A stretch of 64,000 nt of DNA from NCBI GenBank assembly GCA_036346355.1, contig CM070591.1, positions 20,134,001 through 20,198,000 on the forward strand. Direction: 5' to 3'. Position 1 is the stretch's first letter. Each line of letters opens with the position of its first letter. Positions 1 to 11,404 of the stretch are shown piece after piece. The translations under genes were made by a program, and so were the position numbers. Source of the stretch: Rhipidocladum racemiflorum (lineage: Eukaryota; Streptophyta; Magnoliopsida; Poales; Poaceae). Below the pieces are notes generated by a model. That model was not told the DNA's origin. It saw only the letters and a program-made list of their open reading frames with translations, and did not search any database.

Positions 1-125
1 TGCATGAACCTCCTTGACCATTGGATCTTCCTTCACCATTACCTTCCTCTGCCCCAACGTTCGTAACTACCTCGCTCGACCTTGAGTTAGTACCGCAAAC
101 ACTAATCGCCGCACCAGGATCAATC
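1..125 (-). CDS. Host-like gene, downstream exon (partial, runs off the window)
   Basis: On the minus strand a U-rich tract ends in a tag acceptor at 126-128, and the following 125 bases are open in only one frame. That frame is exactly the one needed to complete the split arginine codon left by the exon at 12181-12470. The translated piece is rich in Gly, Ser, Glu and Asn (it contains AEEGNGEGRSNGQGG) and has no domain I recognise. It continues beyond the left edge. Seen: acceptor, open frame, phase match. Inferred: both exons belong to one gene of unknown function whose intron now holds a retrotransposon. A decayed transposase gene is an alternative, since such genes also keep introns. Confidence 0.55.
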
Positions 126-229
126 CTACCAAAACACAAAACAGAAGCAAACCAAAAAATATCTGTTAGCTTTCAGCCTAACAGAAAAGTGAAAATGGTT
201 TGCATAGTTCCATTCTTTTTTTCTTTAGA

Positions 230-234
230 CATAT
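230..234. repeat. Target-site duplication, left (catat)
   Basis: Five bases catat immediately precede the TGTGGT start of the 5' LTR. The same five bases follow the ACCACA end of the 3' LTR at 12029-12033. This proves a single integration event with both ends intact. Confidence 0.95.
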
Positions 235-858
235 TGTGGTGGGCCAGCCAGGCTCATCCCTCCCCTTGGCCAACCGAGCGAAATACCACGTGTCTAGTGA
301 CCCACATGAACGATTTTATGAACGCCAACCTCTTCCTTCGCCCAAGCCATGAGTCCATATTCTAGGGGGTCAACCCCCGGTAAAAGGAGGAGATGGATAA
401 GAATCACCCCTTTTCCCCCCGCAACGAGGGGAAGTATCCTTCCGTGGCGAAGGAGGGAACCGGAGGGAATCACTCCCAGCCGTGTCTCCCTCCGACGCGA
501 ACCTAATGCCAAATCACCAATGTCTGACACCCTCCAACAACTCCTCCCAAGTACACAGTGACGTGTCCAGGCAATCTAAGACCCCAACACAAGTGAAATT
601 CCCGTCAAACCCCTATAAAAGGTGCACGAACAGAGGGCGAAAGACCCAACGTATGAGAGACGTGAGTCAATAAAAAAATTCAGGTTAGCCCTTGGCAAGA
701 AATAATAAAGAAAAAGAAGGCCAATCAATACGGGCATATCCCTGGCCCGCCCTATAAAGCATGGAAGAAGACAGGGTAGAAGCAGGTTCCCCGAAAAACA
801 AGAAGCAGTCTGACGAGTAAGAAGAGAGAGAGAGACCCGGTGGTTCCACACAACCACA
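235..858 (+). repeat. Tat element 5' LTR
   Basis: 624 bp, TG...CA with a 6-bp terminal inverted repeat (TGTGGT/ACCACA). By eye it shows no difference from the copy at 11405-12028. Short ORFs inside it are duplicated exactly in the 3' LTR and are not treated as genes. Confidence 0.95.
614..620 (+). promoter_or_regulatory. TATA box of the Tat 5' LTR
   Basis: TATAAAA within ccctataaaagg lies 380 bp into the LTR, a usual place for the U3/R promoter of such elements. A second weaker candidate, ctataaag, is at 752-759. The same boxes recur in the 3' LTR at 11784 and 11922. Confidence 0.6.
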
Positions 859-859
859 C

Positions 860-877
860 TGGCGCCGTCCGTGGGGA
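860..877 (+). other. Primer binding site, tRNA-Asp-like
   Basis: tggcgccgtccgtgggga starts one base after the LTR. It matches the 3' end of plant tRNA-Asp well at its first nine bases and its last five, with mismatches between. This is the usual primer region of Tat-lineage elements. Confidence 0.7.
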
Positions 878-939
878 ACCCAACCGCAAGGTGAAACCAC
901 CACCTGCCGATCAAGCCCAAGGGTAAGTTTCCTGCAACC

Positions 940-2400
940 ATGCCACCAAAGAAAGGAAAGGAGGCGATTCAAGGGGCGACGACGGCGAGAATGTAAGAAC
1001 CAAGGCGGCGTCACGAGAAGCCAATCTGAGATCCCCTCGACTTCGCATGACGAGACGCGGATGCCACCGCAATGAAGCCCGAAACATGGCGGGAACTTTA
1101 CATCCACAGACTCCGGTGGTCGTGCGCAAGCGAGCCCCAAACGGCGGCCTCCGACGACAGATCTAACGGTTTCGACACCAGGAGGAGATGTGGCGGAAGC
1201 GTCGACACATCCGACTCATCGCCGAGAGACCCACGGAAATGAAGAAACCCACGGAGGAGGAACCGAGCTCGGGAGAGATTGACCCCAACGTCATGGGCGC
1301 CGATGGAAGCCAACGAGCAACTCATGGCGAGTTGAGGCGTCTACAAGGACAATCGACGGGGTCAATATGAATCACAAGATGAAAGCCCGAGCCGCGAGGT
1401 GCTATCCCCGGCCAAGTTGCGATGGCGCCTGAGGAAGATCACGATCCAAACCCCCTCGGCACCGTCACGGGCCAAAAATGGCCCTCCCTGAAGCTTCAAA
1501 TTTCCCACTATTAAGCCATATGACTGGTCGGACGGACCCAAGGGAGTTCCTCGCGTTTATGATACGGCGATTGAAGCAGCGGGAGGAGATGATGACATCA
1601 AGGCGAAGGGGCTCCTTCTAGCCCTGGAAGGCATAGCCCTGTCCTGGTATTCTTCGCTGGAGCCCCGATCGATCACCTGTTGGCCACAACTCCGCTCCAA
1701 GCTTGAAGGCAACTTTCGTGGTAACCGACGGAATGAAAGAGGAAAGTGACCTATTTGCGATCGAGCAACGCGAAGGAAACCCTTAAAAGTTACTTCCAGC
1801 GTTTCTCGGATTAAGTGCCGTACGAGGAGTAAGCGACACTACTATCATCAATGCGACGCGTTGCGGCTGCGTAGGGGACCGTTAGCGGAAAGGCTCGCTC
1901 GTAAAGAGGTGCGCACGGTGGAAGAACTCTTTGCGAAGATGAGGGAGTACGCATGGCGGAGGAAGACAACTTCCGAAGGGAAGACGGGCCCCAACAGGAG
2001 AAGCAAGAATTCGCTCCACGCAAGAGAGGGCGAGGGAAGGACCTCCCGCCCAACCCAAAAATGAGGGAACGATACCCAGAGCCAGGAAAAAGAGACGAGA
2101 GGAGGAGAATCCACCACATTGAAAAGCCAAGAGATCGGCAAGCCACGGGCGACATGTGCGGAGCAAAGAAAGACGAGACCACCTGCCGAGGAAAACAAGA
2201 CGAAGGAAGCCGATTTAACAAGAAAGAAGGGACAGAGCCCCGGCAGTACTTCTGTGAATATCACGGGGAAAATATCACTCACGACACCATCCAATGCAAA
2301 GTGATCAACGGATATAGGCGGTTCGAGGCGAAACAAAGGGAAGTCAAGGTGCATCCTGCGCCGCCGGAAGCGCCTCCTGTTGGACGACAACACCCCCCTC
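940..2400 (+). pseudogene. gag: Tat gag (frameshifted)
   Basis: The structural polyprotein that would form the virus-like particle. A plausible start at 940 gives MPPKKGKEAI, typical of Tat gag. The retrotransposon-gag core is readable in changing frames at 1490-1950 (GLLLALEGIALSWYSSLEPR at about 1610-1670; LAERLARKEVRTVEELF further on). One frame is open from 1953 and holds the zinc-knuckle-like CEYHGENITHDTIQC at 2253-2297. At least three frame changes and in-frame stops occur before 1953, so no full-length Gag can be made. Homology is by motif only. Confidence 0.75.
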
Positions 2401-3960
2401 GTGTAGGAATGAATCACCTTCGTCGCATTATCAACGTCATTGCGGGGGGCTCCTCATCACATCTCTCGTCAAAAAGACAGAGGAAGGCGTACGCCCGGCA
2501 AATTAACCACGTTGCAATTACCGCCACCACCCTTCCTCCGGTAAAATACGAACCAATCACATTCACACAGGAGGATGCCACGGGGGTACACTTCCCGCAC
2601 CAAGATTCCTTGGTAGTAACCGCCATTATCGCCGACTGCGAAGTACGTCGAATATTGGTAGATGGAGGGAGCGCCGCGGACATACTATCCATGGAGGCTT
2701 TCCGACAAATGATGATTCCACAAGATCGGTTGAAAAAATCGGAGGTGCCGCTGATGGGTTTTGGAGGAAGCACGGTCAGCACCCTGGGGCAATTGGAGCT
2801 TGAAGTCACATTCGCGACGCCTCAAACCAGCGTCACAAGTCGCGTCACATTCGATGTGGTAGACATGCCATTCCAATACAATGCGATCCTAGGCAGGGGC
2901 TCGTTGACAACCATGGGGGCCATAATTCATCACGGTTTCCTATGCATGAAAATCCCTACCGCAGATGGTGTCATCACGGTGCGAGGAGACCAAGCCTTGG
3001 CAAGGAAGATAGATATGGAGAACCCACCTCAAGTCAAACACGTCCGCGCTACTGAGCTGGATCCCGTCGTACCTGCGAATCGCAGCCGGTGGCTCCCTAA
3101 ACCACAACCTCAGGGAGAAACCCAACGGATACCGCTCAGGCCAGGAAGCAGCAAGACAGTAAGTATCGGCGCCATGTTGTCTCCAGAGGAGGAAAAACAC
3201 TTGCTGCTGCTCCTCCAGGAATATGAAACCGTGTTCGCTTGGGGGCCTGAAGACCTTCCTGGCGTCCCGAGAGAAACCATTGAACATGCACTCGCTATTA
3301 ATCCAAACGTGAAGCCTAGGAAGCAAAAATTGAGAAAACTTGCAGCAGAAAGACAAGAAGCTGCGAAGGTGGAAGTGGCTAAACTGCTCCAGGCGGGAAT
3401 CATCCGCGAAACTCGATACCCGGATTGGCTGGCCAACATCGTCTTAGTCAAGAAGGCTAGCGGGGCATGGAGGATGTGCATCGACTTCACTGATTTAAAC
3501 AAAGCATGCCCGAAAGATGACTTCCCCTTCGCATCGACCGGTGGTTGATTCAACCTCCGGTCGAAAGGATGAGCTTCCTTGATGCGTCTGGTTATCACCA
3601 AATCTATATGCAAGAAGGAGACGAAGACAAGACAAGATTCGTTACTCCCTTCGGTACCTATTGCTTCGCACGGATGCCTTTCGGGCTCAAAAACGCAGTG
3701 CTACCTTCGCCGACTCATCACGAAGATCTTCGCCGATCGGTTGGGAAGAAATGTGGAAGCCTACGTTGACGATATCATTGTCAAAAGTGAGAAGAAAGAA
3801 GATCACATCGGGGACCTCCGAAACTTTCGTAAATTTGATAAAAGGAAAGGTGAAGCTTAACCCGTCAAAATGCGCCGGGCGTGGACGCTGAAAGCTACTA
3901 GGCTTCCTGGTCTCCCAACGGGCATAGAAGCGAATCCGTAAAAGATAAGAGCTGTCCAAG
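2401..3960 (+). pseudogene. pol: Tat protease and reverse transcriptase (frameshifted)
   Basis: Continues in the 1953-3548 frame. The aspartic protease active site appears as ILVDGGSAADIL at about 2657-2692, with the DGGS form known from Tat elements. The reverse transcriptase starts with WLANIVLVKKASGAWRMC (about 3427-3480), then shifts frame near 3545. FLDASGYHQIYM, RFVTPFGTYCF and the catalytic AYVDDIIVKSEK box (about 3758-3795) follow in different frames. The catalytic Asp pair is still present, but breaks near 3540, 3700 and 3840 prevent a continuous product. Confidence 0.8.
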
Positions 3961-3962
3961 AC

Positions 3963-4960
3963 ATGGCCCCACCAAGAAACCTGAAAGAAGTACAACGGTT
4001 GGCGAGGCGGATAAGCGGCCACGATCGGTTCTTGCCAAAATCCAGCGAGCGAAGTCTGCCGGTCTTTAAAGCCTTGCGCACAAACGATAGTTTAAATGCA
4101 GACGAGGAATGCCAACGTGCCTTCGATAACTTGAAGCAGAGCCTCATGGAAATCCTCGCCCTACAAAGCCCGAAGCAAGGTGAGGAGCTTACATTATATC
4201 TAGCAGCTAGCCCCTCGGCCGTAAGCGCCGTGTTAGTGCGGCCTCAAGGCGCCAAACAACAGCCGGTCTACTTTGTCTCTGAAGCCCTCCAAGGAGCGAA
4301 GCTACGATACTTGGAAATGGAAAAACTGGCATATGCTCTGTTAATGGCATCTCGAAAGCTCCGGCATTATTTTCAAGCCAACCGCATCAAGGTGCCAACT
4401 ACATATCCCCTAGGGTCTATGCTTTTCAGCAGGGAAAGCACGGGACGCATCAGCAAGTGGGCTGTCGAGCTAGCTCCCTTCGAATTAACCATAATTCCTC
4501 GCACGGCAATCAAAAGCCAAGCCCTCGTCGATTTTATGGTAGAATGGACCTCCCCAGCCCCGGAGAACAACCAAACTCCAACAATGTGGTCCATCCACTC
4601 TGACGGGTCTTGGGGGGCGAGTGGGGCGGGAATAGCGGCGGTGATACACACACCCAGCGGAGAAAAAGTGGAGTTTGCAGCAAGGCTGGAATTTCCTTCA
4701 ACTAACAATATAGCTGAGTATGAAGCGCTATTATTGGGTATCAGAAAAGCAAAGATCATGGGAGCAAGAAAGGCGATAATATACACCGACTCGAAGCTCA
4801 TTCAGGGGCACATCACCAAAGAATATCAAGTGAGGATGAGCAGCTCCGTATGCGTCGATATGATCCGGACAATGGAGAAGGGCTTCACCGGGTCACCGTT
4901 AATGCAATTCCCAGGTCTCAAAACGAACGTGCTGACGAGCTAGCCAAGATCGCAGCCACC
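3963..4960 (+). pseudogene. pol: Tat RNase H pair: gypsy RNase H then archaeal-type RNase H
   Basis: One open frame to 4943. The first half holds the gypsy-type RNase H (LTLYLAASPSAVSAVLV, then PVYFVSEALQ and KLAYALLMASRKLRHYF). The second half is a separate RNase H of the archaeal/plant type with its acidic residues in order: IHSDGSWG (about 4590-4614), NNIAEYEALLLG (about 4705-4740) and IIYTDSKLIQG (about 4780-4810). A dual RNase H is a marker of the Tat lineage. The frame is lost near 4870-4940, before the linker to integrase. Confidence 0.85.
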
Positions 4961-5049
4961 GGAGGAAGCCTACCTTCGACAATCTTCTTCGAGATACTTC
5001 GCACCCCCTCCATTCCTTCCCAGATAAACCTCATCGTTCGGGCAGCCAA

Positions 5050-6270
5050 ATAAGACCGGAGGGATGAGATATACAACTACCTCCTGGAAGGAGTTTTGCC
5101 GCACGAGGATACACAAAGTAGGCGCGTCGAAAGACGAGCAAAGAAGTACGCCATCATCAACGGCCTCTTGTTCCGTAGCGGCCTCTGCGCTCCGTGGCTA
5201 CGCTGCATCTCGCGAGAAGAAGGAGTTCAAGCCTTACTTGAAGCACACGAGGGAGATTGCGGAGCGCACCAGGCCCCTAGGAATCTCGTGAGAAAGCTAT
5301 TCCGGATGGGGCTCTCATCGCCTTGGCGTTGCAAGATGCGGAGCACATGGTCCGACACTGTCATGCGTGCCAATGGATGACCAAGCAAACGAGGGCCCCG
5401 CCCAACGAACTGCATGCGGTACCCCCGGTCTGGCCCTTCGCCAAGTGGGGAATAGACATTGTTGGGGCGCTTCCTAAAGCTCGAGCAAACCTTCAGTTTT
5501 TAATCGTCGCCATCGATTACTTCTCCCGCTGGATCGAGGCAGAGCCAGTTGCGAAGATAACCGCAGAGGCCGCCGTCAAATTCCTATGGAAAGCAATTAT
5601 TTGCCGATACGGGGTCCCTTACCAGATCGTAACCGACAATGGGACTCAATTCGACTCCTGGAAATTCCGCGATTACTGTGATAATCTCGGGATAAAGATC
5701 TGCTTCGCCTCAGTGGGTCATCCTCAGTCGAACGGGGCGGTGGAACGGGCGAACGGGTTACTTCTTGATGGCATAAAAAAAAGGCTTTACGGCTCTAAGA
5801 AGGGGCTTTGGCCCGACGAGCTGGATCACGTCTTATGGGCAACACGCACTTCGGCCTCAAGAGCGACCGGGTTCTCCCCCTTCCGTCTCCTTTTCGGGGA
5901 AGAAGCCGTTTCTCCTGCGGAGATCTGTGCAAAATCCTTACGAGTAATCAAAACCCCGACCCATGAGGCAATTGACGTCACGTGTGATCTAAAGGAAGAA
6001 CACAAGCTTCAAGCCTTAAAGACCATGAAAGCCTACGCGGAGGCGTCCACCCGAAGCTTCAACAAGAAGGTGAAGAAACGTGAACTACACCCTGGAGACA
6101 TGGTGCTCAAGCGGGCCGCTCCGGCCTTCGCGAAGCTGGAAACGACCTGGGAAGGACCATACATCATCCAAGAGTCAACAGCGAAGGGTGCCCACAAGCT
6201 CATTACCCCCTGCGGAGAAGAGATACCACGGACCTGGAACACCGACGCGCTCAAAAATTTTTGTCCGTAG
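5050..6270 (+). pseudogene. pol: Tat integrase
   Basis: Inserts the cDNA into the host genome. The zinc-binding HHCC region is readable across frames at 5230-5375 (EAHEGDCGAH, HMVRHCHACQ). From 5323 one frame is open for 315 residues and carries the full catalytic core: GIDIVGALP (first Asp, about 5450), VTDNGTQFDSWKF (second Asp, about 5630) and SNGAVERANG (Glu, about 5730), followed by a C-terminal domain ending DALKNFCP. No chromodomain is visible, as expected for Tat. The core could be intact in isolation, but upstream frameshifts separate it from the rest of pol. Confidence 0.88.
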
Positions 6271-6383
6271 GTGGTCGAATCCGAAGGAAAGAAATGTACC
6301 GATCCTTATCAATAAAAAAATGGAAAGACATCGCGAGTTTGAGCCATCTTCATGTTCTCCAAGATTCAAATCAAGAAACCTAT

Positions 6384-7136
6384 TAGGATTTCGCGGATGC
6401 TTGGTCGGGCATAAGTCCCACCCATCCCTCGCTCCGAGACCCGTTGCCTCGTCTTAGGGTAGGATTTCATGGATGCTTGGTCGGGCATAAGTCCCACCCA
6501 TCCTCGCTCAGGAGACCCGTTGCCTCGTCTTAGGGTAGGATTTCGCGGATGCTTGGTCGGGCATAAGTCCCACCCATCCTCGCTCCGAGACCCGTTGCCT
6601 CGTCTTAGGGTAGGATTTCGCGGATGCTTGGTCGGGCATAAGTCCCACCCATCCTCGCTCAGGAGACCCGTTGCCTCGTCTTAGGGTAGGATTTCGCGGA
6701 TGCTTGGTCGGGCATAAGTCCCACCCATCCTCGCTCCGAGACCCGTTGCCTCGTGTCGGTAGGATTTCGCGGATGCTTGGTCGGGCATAAGTCCCACCCA
6801 TCCTCGCTCCGAGGCCCGTTGCCTCGTCTGGGTAGGATTTCGCGGATGCTTGGTCGGGCATAAGTCCCACCCATCCCTCGCTCCGGAGACCCGTTGCCTC
6901 GTGCCGGGTAGGATTTCGCGGATGCTTGGTCGGGCATAAGTCCCACCCATCCCTCGCTCCGGAGGCCCGTTGCCTCGTGCCGGGTAGGATTTCGCGGATG
7001 CTTGGTCGGGCATAAGCGCCACCCATCCCTCGCTCCGGAGACCCGTTGCCTCGTGCCGGGTAGGATTTCGCGGATGCTTGGTCGGGCATAAGTCCCACCC
7101 ATCCCTCGCTCCGGAGTCCCGTTGCCTCGCGCGGGG
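6384..7136. repeat. Tandem array, 10 units of 73-76 bp
   Basis: Ten consecutive units starting at 6384, 6460, 6536, 6611, 6687, 6760, 6833, 6909, 6985 and 7061. Each opens with taggatttcgcggatgctt and contains gtcgggcataagtcccaccc. The array begins 114 bp after the integrase stop and ends 420 bp before the antisense ORF. Early units share the ending cgtcttaggg and late ones cgtgccggg, so the array grew by local duplication. ORFs through it are repeat artefacts. Confidence 0.95.
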
Positions 7137-7555
7137 TAAGAATTCGTGGGCAGTTAGTCGCACCGACACTACAATTCGTTCGCTGTCCCCGTTCATCTAT
7201 TCACGAAATAGCCGTCCGGGTTAAGGTACCAACCTCACCTTCGCACCGAAGGACCGGAGAACACGCCGTACTACCCTCGCCAAGTCATTGAGAACATACA
7301 CCCAAGCCGGTGTCCCGTCTTTCTCTCGGCAAGGAGGGAGGGGGTGCTTACGCATTATGCGACCATATGAGACCATTTCACGACTACTACTTAAGGCACG
7401 ATAGGAAGCTAAGAATGTAAGATCAGAAGGAATTCAAACAGAGAAGACAAAGAACAGATATAAGTACCAATCCCCGACTGGGAATTACATAACATCATCC
7501 CAAGCATACATAGAACAGTAATCCAACAAAAGCTTTTATACAAAACAAAGCGGAC
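7137..7555. other. Spacer between array and antisense ORF
   Basis: No ORF of note. It probably contains the 3' untranslated region of the antisense gene (AT-rich minus-strand sequence at 7440-7555). No clear polyadenylation signal can be assigned. Confidence 0.4.
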
Positions 7556-9125
7556 TTAGATGCGATTAGCACGCGCCACGGCTTCCGCGAGGGCGTCCTT
7601 GGCTTCTAGCAGCCGCGGCACCATCCCGATCAGAATGTCGAGGTTGGCGAGGTCTCGGGCGAGGGCCTCCTCTGCGGCCATTATCATGTCGAAATCTGCC
7701 CATAGACCTTCAATGAAGGCCTCGAAATCGTCGGCGGCTGGAAGACCCCCGGGAGCGAGAGCGTCACCCAGAGGATCAGGAACCATGATAGGGGCTCCCT
7801 CCTCCTCCAGCAGTGGCGGGATCTCTGCCACAGGCGGCCCCTCATCCAGGTTGGCAAAAATGGGGTCTTCTTCCATAATTTCCCCGGGGAGGTCAGCCAT
7901 TGAAAAATCAAAGGAAGGCAGGAGAAGAGAGCGATCGTCTACTCTGATACTAACAAGGTGAGCGAGGAAGGTGAAAAGGGCCAGAGTTAAATAATAACGC
8001 GAGAAGCCCAAGCGTCTACACGTCCCCCGAGAAGTTCGCCGGACCATTAAGTCCCGCTAATACTCGGCACTGACGTTTGGTCTCCATTGGGAGAAGCTAA
8101 ACGCTTTTTCGGACGAAGGGACCCGTAGAGCGAACGAACATACATGGTCATTTGATAAAATAAGTGATTTAACCCAAGTGTTTACAAAAATCCCCTCGCA
8201 CGAAGATACACCAACTAAGAAGGAGGCAGCTTCTCTTTGCCTTTCCCCGAGTCACGCATCACAGCACGAGCTCGACGAACTGACTCCCTTGCAATGGGCT
8301 CCCGTCTTTGCTTCAATCGACATAAAACTTGACGATAATCTAGATGCGGCGGAGGAAGGCTTCACCGACGAAGGGATATCTCCGAACCCCGGTAACGACG
8401 GAGCTGCAGAAGAAAAACCGAAATGCTCGCGTATATGAGTACATCCTTTCGCCTCCAATAGCTGAGCCGTTTTCACGGAGCCCAATCTCGCAGCGATGTC
8501 GCCGAAGGTCGATCTTTGAATCCCCAAAAATCTTAGTAGATTTCTCAAGGAAGGAGACAGCTTCCAGGCTAGAGGAAGGAATACGACTCGGAGCCGCATC
8601 AATACCGAACCGAGGGAGCTGCTGAAGGAAGGCCTCTGTAGCCCCGTGAATCCCCGAGACAACGGATTCCAATTCCGTCCGAACCATGTCGTGACGCTCC
8701 TCCGCTCGTTGAGCGTTACGAAGATGCATTTGAACTTCGCTCCGCGCCGTTGCGAGTTGAGAGGGGAATTCCTCCACTTGCTTCTTCAACATGTTCTTGC
8801 CTTCTTCAGCAACCACCAATAAGTTTTTCAACTCCTCTATTCGATCATCCTTCTTCTTTTCGTTTCGCTCCGCCGCCATGCGGGCTCGCTCCTCCTCAGC
8901 AAGACGGTCCCTCATCAGAGAAATTACCCCCTCCAGTTCTGCATTTTTCGCAGCTAAGTCCCGACTACTGGGCGCTTGGCTACACCTTGGCCAACGAGTC
9001 CTCGAGTCCTGAAGTGCCCTTGAAAGATTAGCCTTCTCCGCCTCTAGTTCCGCTACTCGTTCCTTCGCAGCCTCACAATCCACAGGCCCCCTTGTTGAAC
9101 TGACCCGAAATGCGTCCGAAAACAA
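7556..9125 (-). pseudogene. Tat antisense gene, C-terminal half: coiled coil and acidic tail
   Basis: Runs opposite to pol. The frame 9125-8340 encodes a long heptad-rich segment (CEAAKERVAELEAEKANL; DRIEELKNLLVVAEEGK; QVEEFPSQLATARSEV), a clear coiled coil of about 150 residues. The frame 8047-7556 gives a Leu/Asp/Glu-rich tail with EEALARDLANLDILIG. A frame change near 8340-8050 separates them. Antisense ORFs between pol and the 3' LTR are known in Grande and other Tat elements; their function is not established. The protein would be made from a promoter in or near the 3' LTR. Confidence 0.65.
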
Positions 9126-9332
9126 CGTGATATCTCTCGATGCGAGTACAAACCCCTAAAAATGGAGAAGATATGAAGCGAGGATATTGAAAGACATTGA
9201 TACCCGATAGGATAAGCTCAAAAGGAAGGATACCTTTAGATGATGGTCCATCGAGATCTCGCAGAGAGAAAGGTCATTGACTTCCTCAAATAAAGCCACA
9301 TTTATTGTAGGGGAAAAGGCCGCGCATCTTTC

Positions 9333-11188
9333 TTAAGGACGGAGAAACAGCCGCCCCCTTTCAAAATCTGAGGCTGAAAAATCCGACAAATCAAAGCGGA
9401 CAAAGGAAGAGCCCACACCACCCGCAGGGCTGGCGGGTCCGAAGGTAAAATCCCCATCCGGGGCGCTTGAGTACTTGGAATCGGAGGTTCTCGACCCTCC
9501 TCCTCCGCGAGGCAAAGGATCGCAAGCGCCCGATTTGGACTCGTTTCAACGGTGTTAAATCCTCCGCCTCCTCCGCATTATTACCTCCTGCATTAACCTC
9601 ATCAAGACACGAAAGAATATCGCACCCTAACGAAATTGGCGGGAAAAGTATCAGGAGTAAGACCTTCTCCCCCAGTGGGGGTGTCAGGAGTGGAAATGTT
9701 CAACCGCAAACCCCGAGTCTCCCCTGTCGCGGCGGCAGTCCTATCTTCAAGTTGCCTTTGTGCGCACTCCGCAGCCGGAGAATCACCATCATCCTCGTCA
9801 TATATGTCGATAGTCTCCACTCCGGGAATCCCCAGAAATGAAGACCCGGGATCGACTCCGCCAACAGGCACATTAACAAGGGTCAAGTGGGAGGGCCGAG
9901 GAACCTCCCCACAGCGATCGGACTTGATGTTGCCTCAGAAAGCTCAGATCTGGGACAGATGGCACATGCGAGGGTTCGCCCACAACAGCCAAGGGAATCG
10001 TTTCGGAGGGACCCCCCGCACCCACAGAATCCGGAGGGGGCGGAGGCAGGAGAGACGTAGCCGCCACAGAACCGGAGGAATCACCCTCGTCGCTGGATTC
10101 CTCCGAATCCCAATCCGCCTCCTTGTCGTCATCATCCCCCGAATCCTCGCTCCCACCCGAAGTAGCAGCGGCTTGGGGCAGCGCAACACGAGCTAACCTT
10201 GCTCGTTTAGCAGGGCGGGGAGAGCCAACTGACCCTCGGGGATGAGGGGGCGCGCGGCGTCCCCAGTCAGTAAAACGAGAACATCGGGTGGCCCCCACGG
10301 CGCCCATAGCAGCCTCATACTCCGTTGCCTGGCAAGGGCCCAGAAGCTTGCGAGCCAATCTCTCGGCCGCCCCACGCCCCCGGTCTTGTACCCCTTCAGG
10401 ACGAATCACGGACACCGTACCTCCCAGCGACCGCTCCAGAGTAACGGGAGAACTCCTGGCCAAAGGGTCGATACGACATAGGCAGTATTCTTCTACCAAA
10501 TCTCGCATTGTACTCTGGGCACGAAGGGCTCTCAGATAGTCAAGATGTCTAATTTCTTCCGCGGTCGCGCTCCAATTAGGGGATCGAATCGCTGGATCGA
10601 CCCATTGAAGTATGAAGAGGAGAGTCCGTGCCCACGAGAATTTGATAATACCACCGGGACATCCATCCTGAGTCCCATTTCCCCTTGGCGGCCGCTACTG
10701 GGATTTCCTTTATAAGAGATCTCTTCGTCTGGAAATTCAGAGAACCGAAACATGACTTACGGCCTTCGTTCCCTGCTTTCTGTTGCTTCGGTTGCCAAAC
10801 GCGTCTTCTATGAGAGAAAACAAGCGCCCTGTCAGGTGGATTCCAGCCGGGCGGAAAGCCCATTCCAACACCGCCAATCGTCACGATGGCATTAGGGGTA
10901 GCCGTGACAGCCTCGCATGGAAAACCCGAGTATCGATGATAGTAGAGGGGCGACGGAAACGAAGTCCGCCTCGAGAAATGCCGCGAACACCACTGCTTCA
11001 TTTGCCTGAGGCTGAGGGGTTTCTTCACCACCCGGGAGGCGCATGGAAGGGCGTATTACCCCAAAATCAGCCGCTAGTGCATCGAGGTCGGCAGAGCTCA
11101 ACGCCGACCGCCCCAAAATGGGGGATAATCCCGCGGCATCCTCTCCGCTCAGAACTGGTTTTATCTTAGGGGGGCGCCTAGGACCCAT
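9333..11188 (-). pseudogene. Tat antisense gene, N-terminal half (Transposase_28-like domain and acidic linker)
   Basis: The start candidate is the ATG at 11188 (MGPRRPPKIKPVLSG). Across three frames, 11188-10560 reads as the N-terminal domain that Pfam calls a putative gypsy-type transposon domain (Transposase_28): ANEAVVFAAFLEADF, then TPNAIVTIGGVGMGFPPG, then a Trp-rich stretch. The frame 10508-9873 continues with AERLARKLLGP and a highly acidic linker (EDSGDDDDKEADWDSEESSD). Fragments at 9886-9602 and 9515-9333 are Gly/Pro/Asp-rich. Broken by several frameshifts. The domain name is from memory of the family pattern. Confidence 0.55.
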
Positions 11189-11390
11189 GGAGATCTAGGT
11201 GGGTAGGATATCAGGGAGACAGGCACCGGAGGAGAACGCGAACGAGAAAAGAAAACGGACGAAATGCGGAGCCAAAGAAGATGAACCTCGCCACCATCGG
11301 AAAACCCTATCTCTACAAAAAAAAAAAAAAAAAAAAACTCTCGGACGTTTAATGTTGCATCCCAGCGAGCAGAATGACTTCTACCCGCTG

Positions 11391-11404
11391 ACATGAGGGG
11401 CTAG
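11391..11404 (+). other. Polypurine tract of the Tat element (weak)
   Basis: acatgaggggctag directly precedes the 3' LTR. The purine run is short (gagggg). A 20-base A run at about 11318-11337 lies further upstream and is not adjacent to the LTR. Confidence 0.45.

Noticed and set aside
294..530. Minus-strand ORF in the Tat LTR, repeated at 11464-11700
   Set aside because: Exact duplication only reflects the two LTRs; no domain and no initiation context, and overlapping ORFs exist in other frames.
3540..3550. Programmed frameshift in the Tat pol
   Set aside because: Many other frame changes with no common slippery motif follow, so random indels are the simpler explanation.
6384..7136. CRISPR-like array
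   Set aside because: Units are contiguous with no unique spacers, and the context is a plant retrotransposon.
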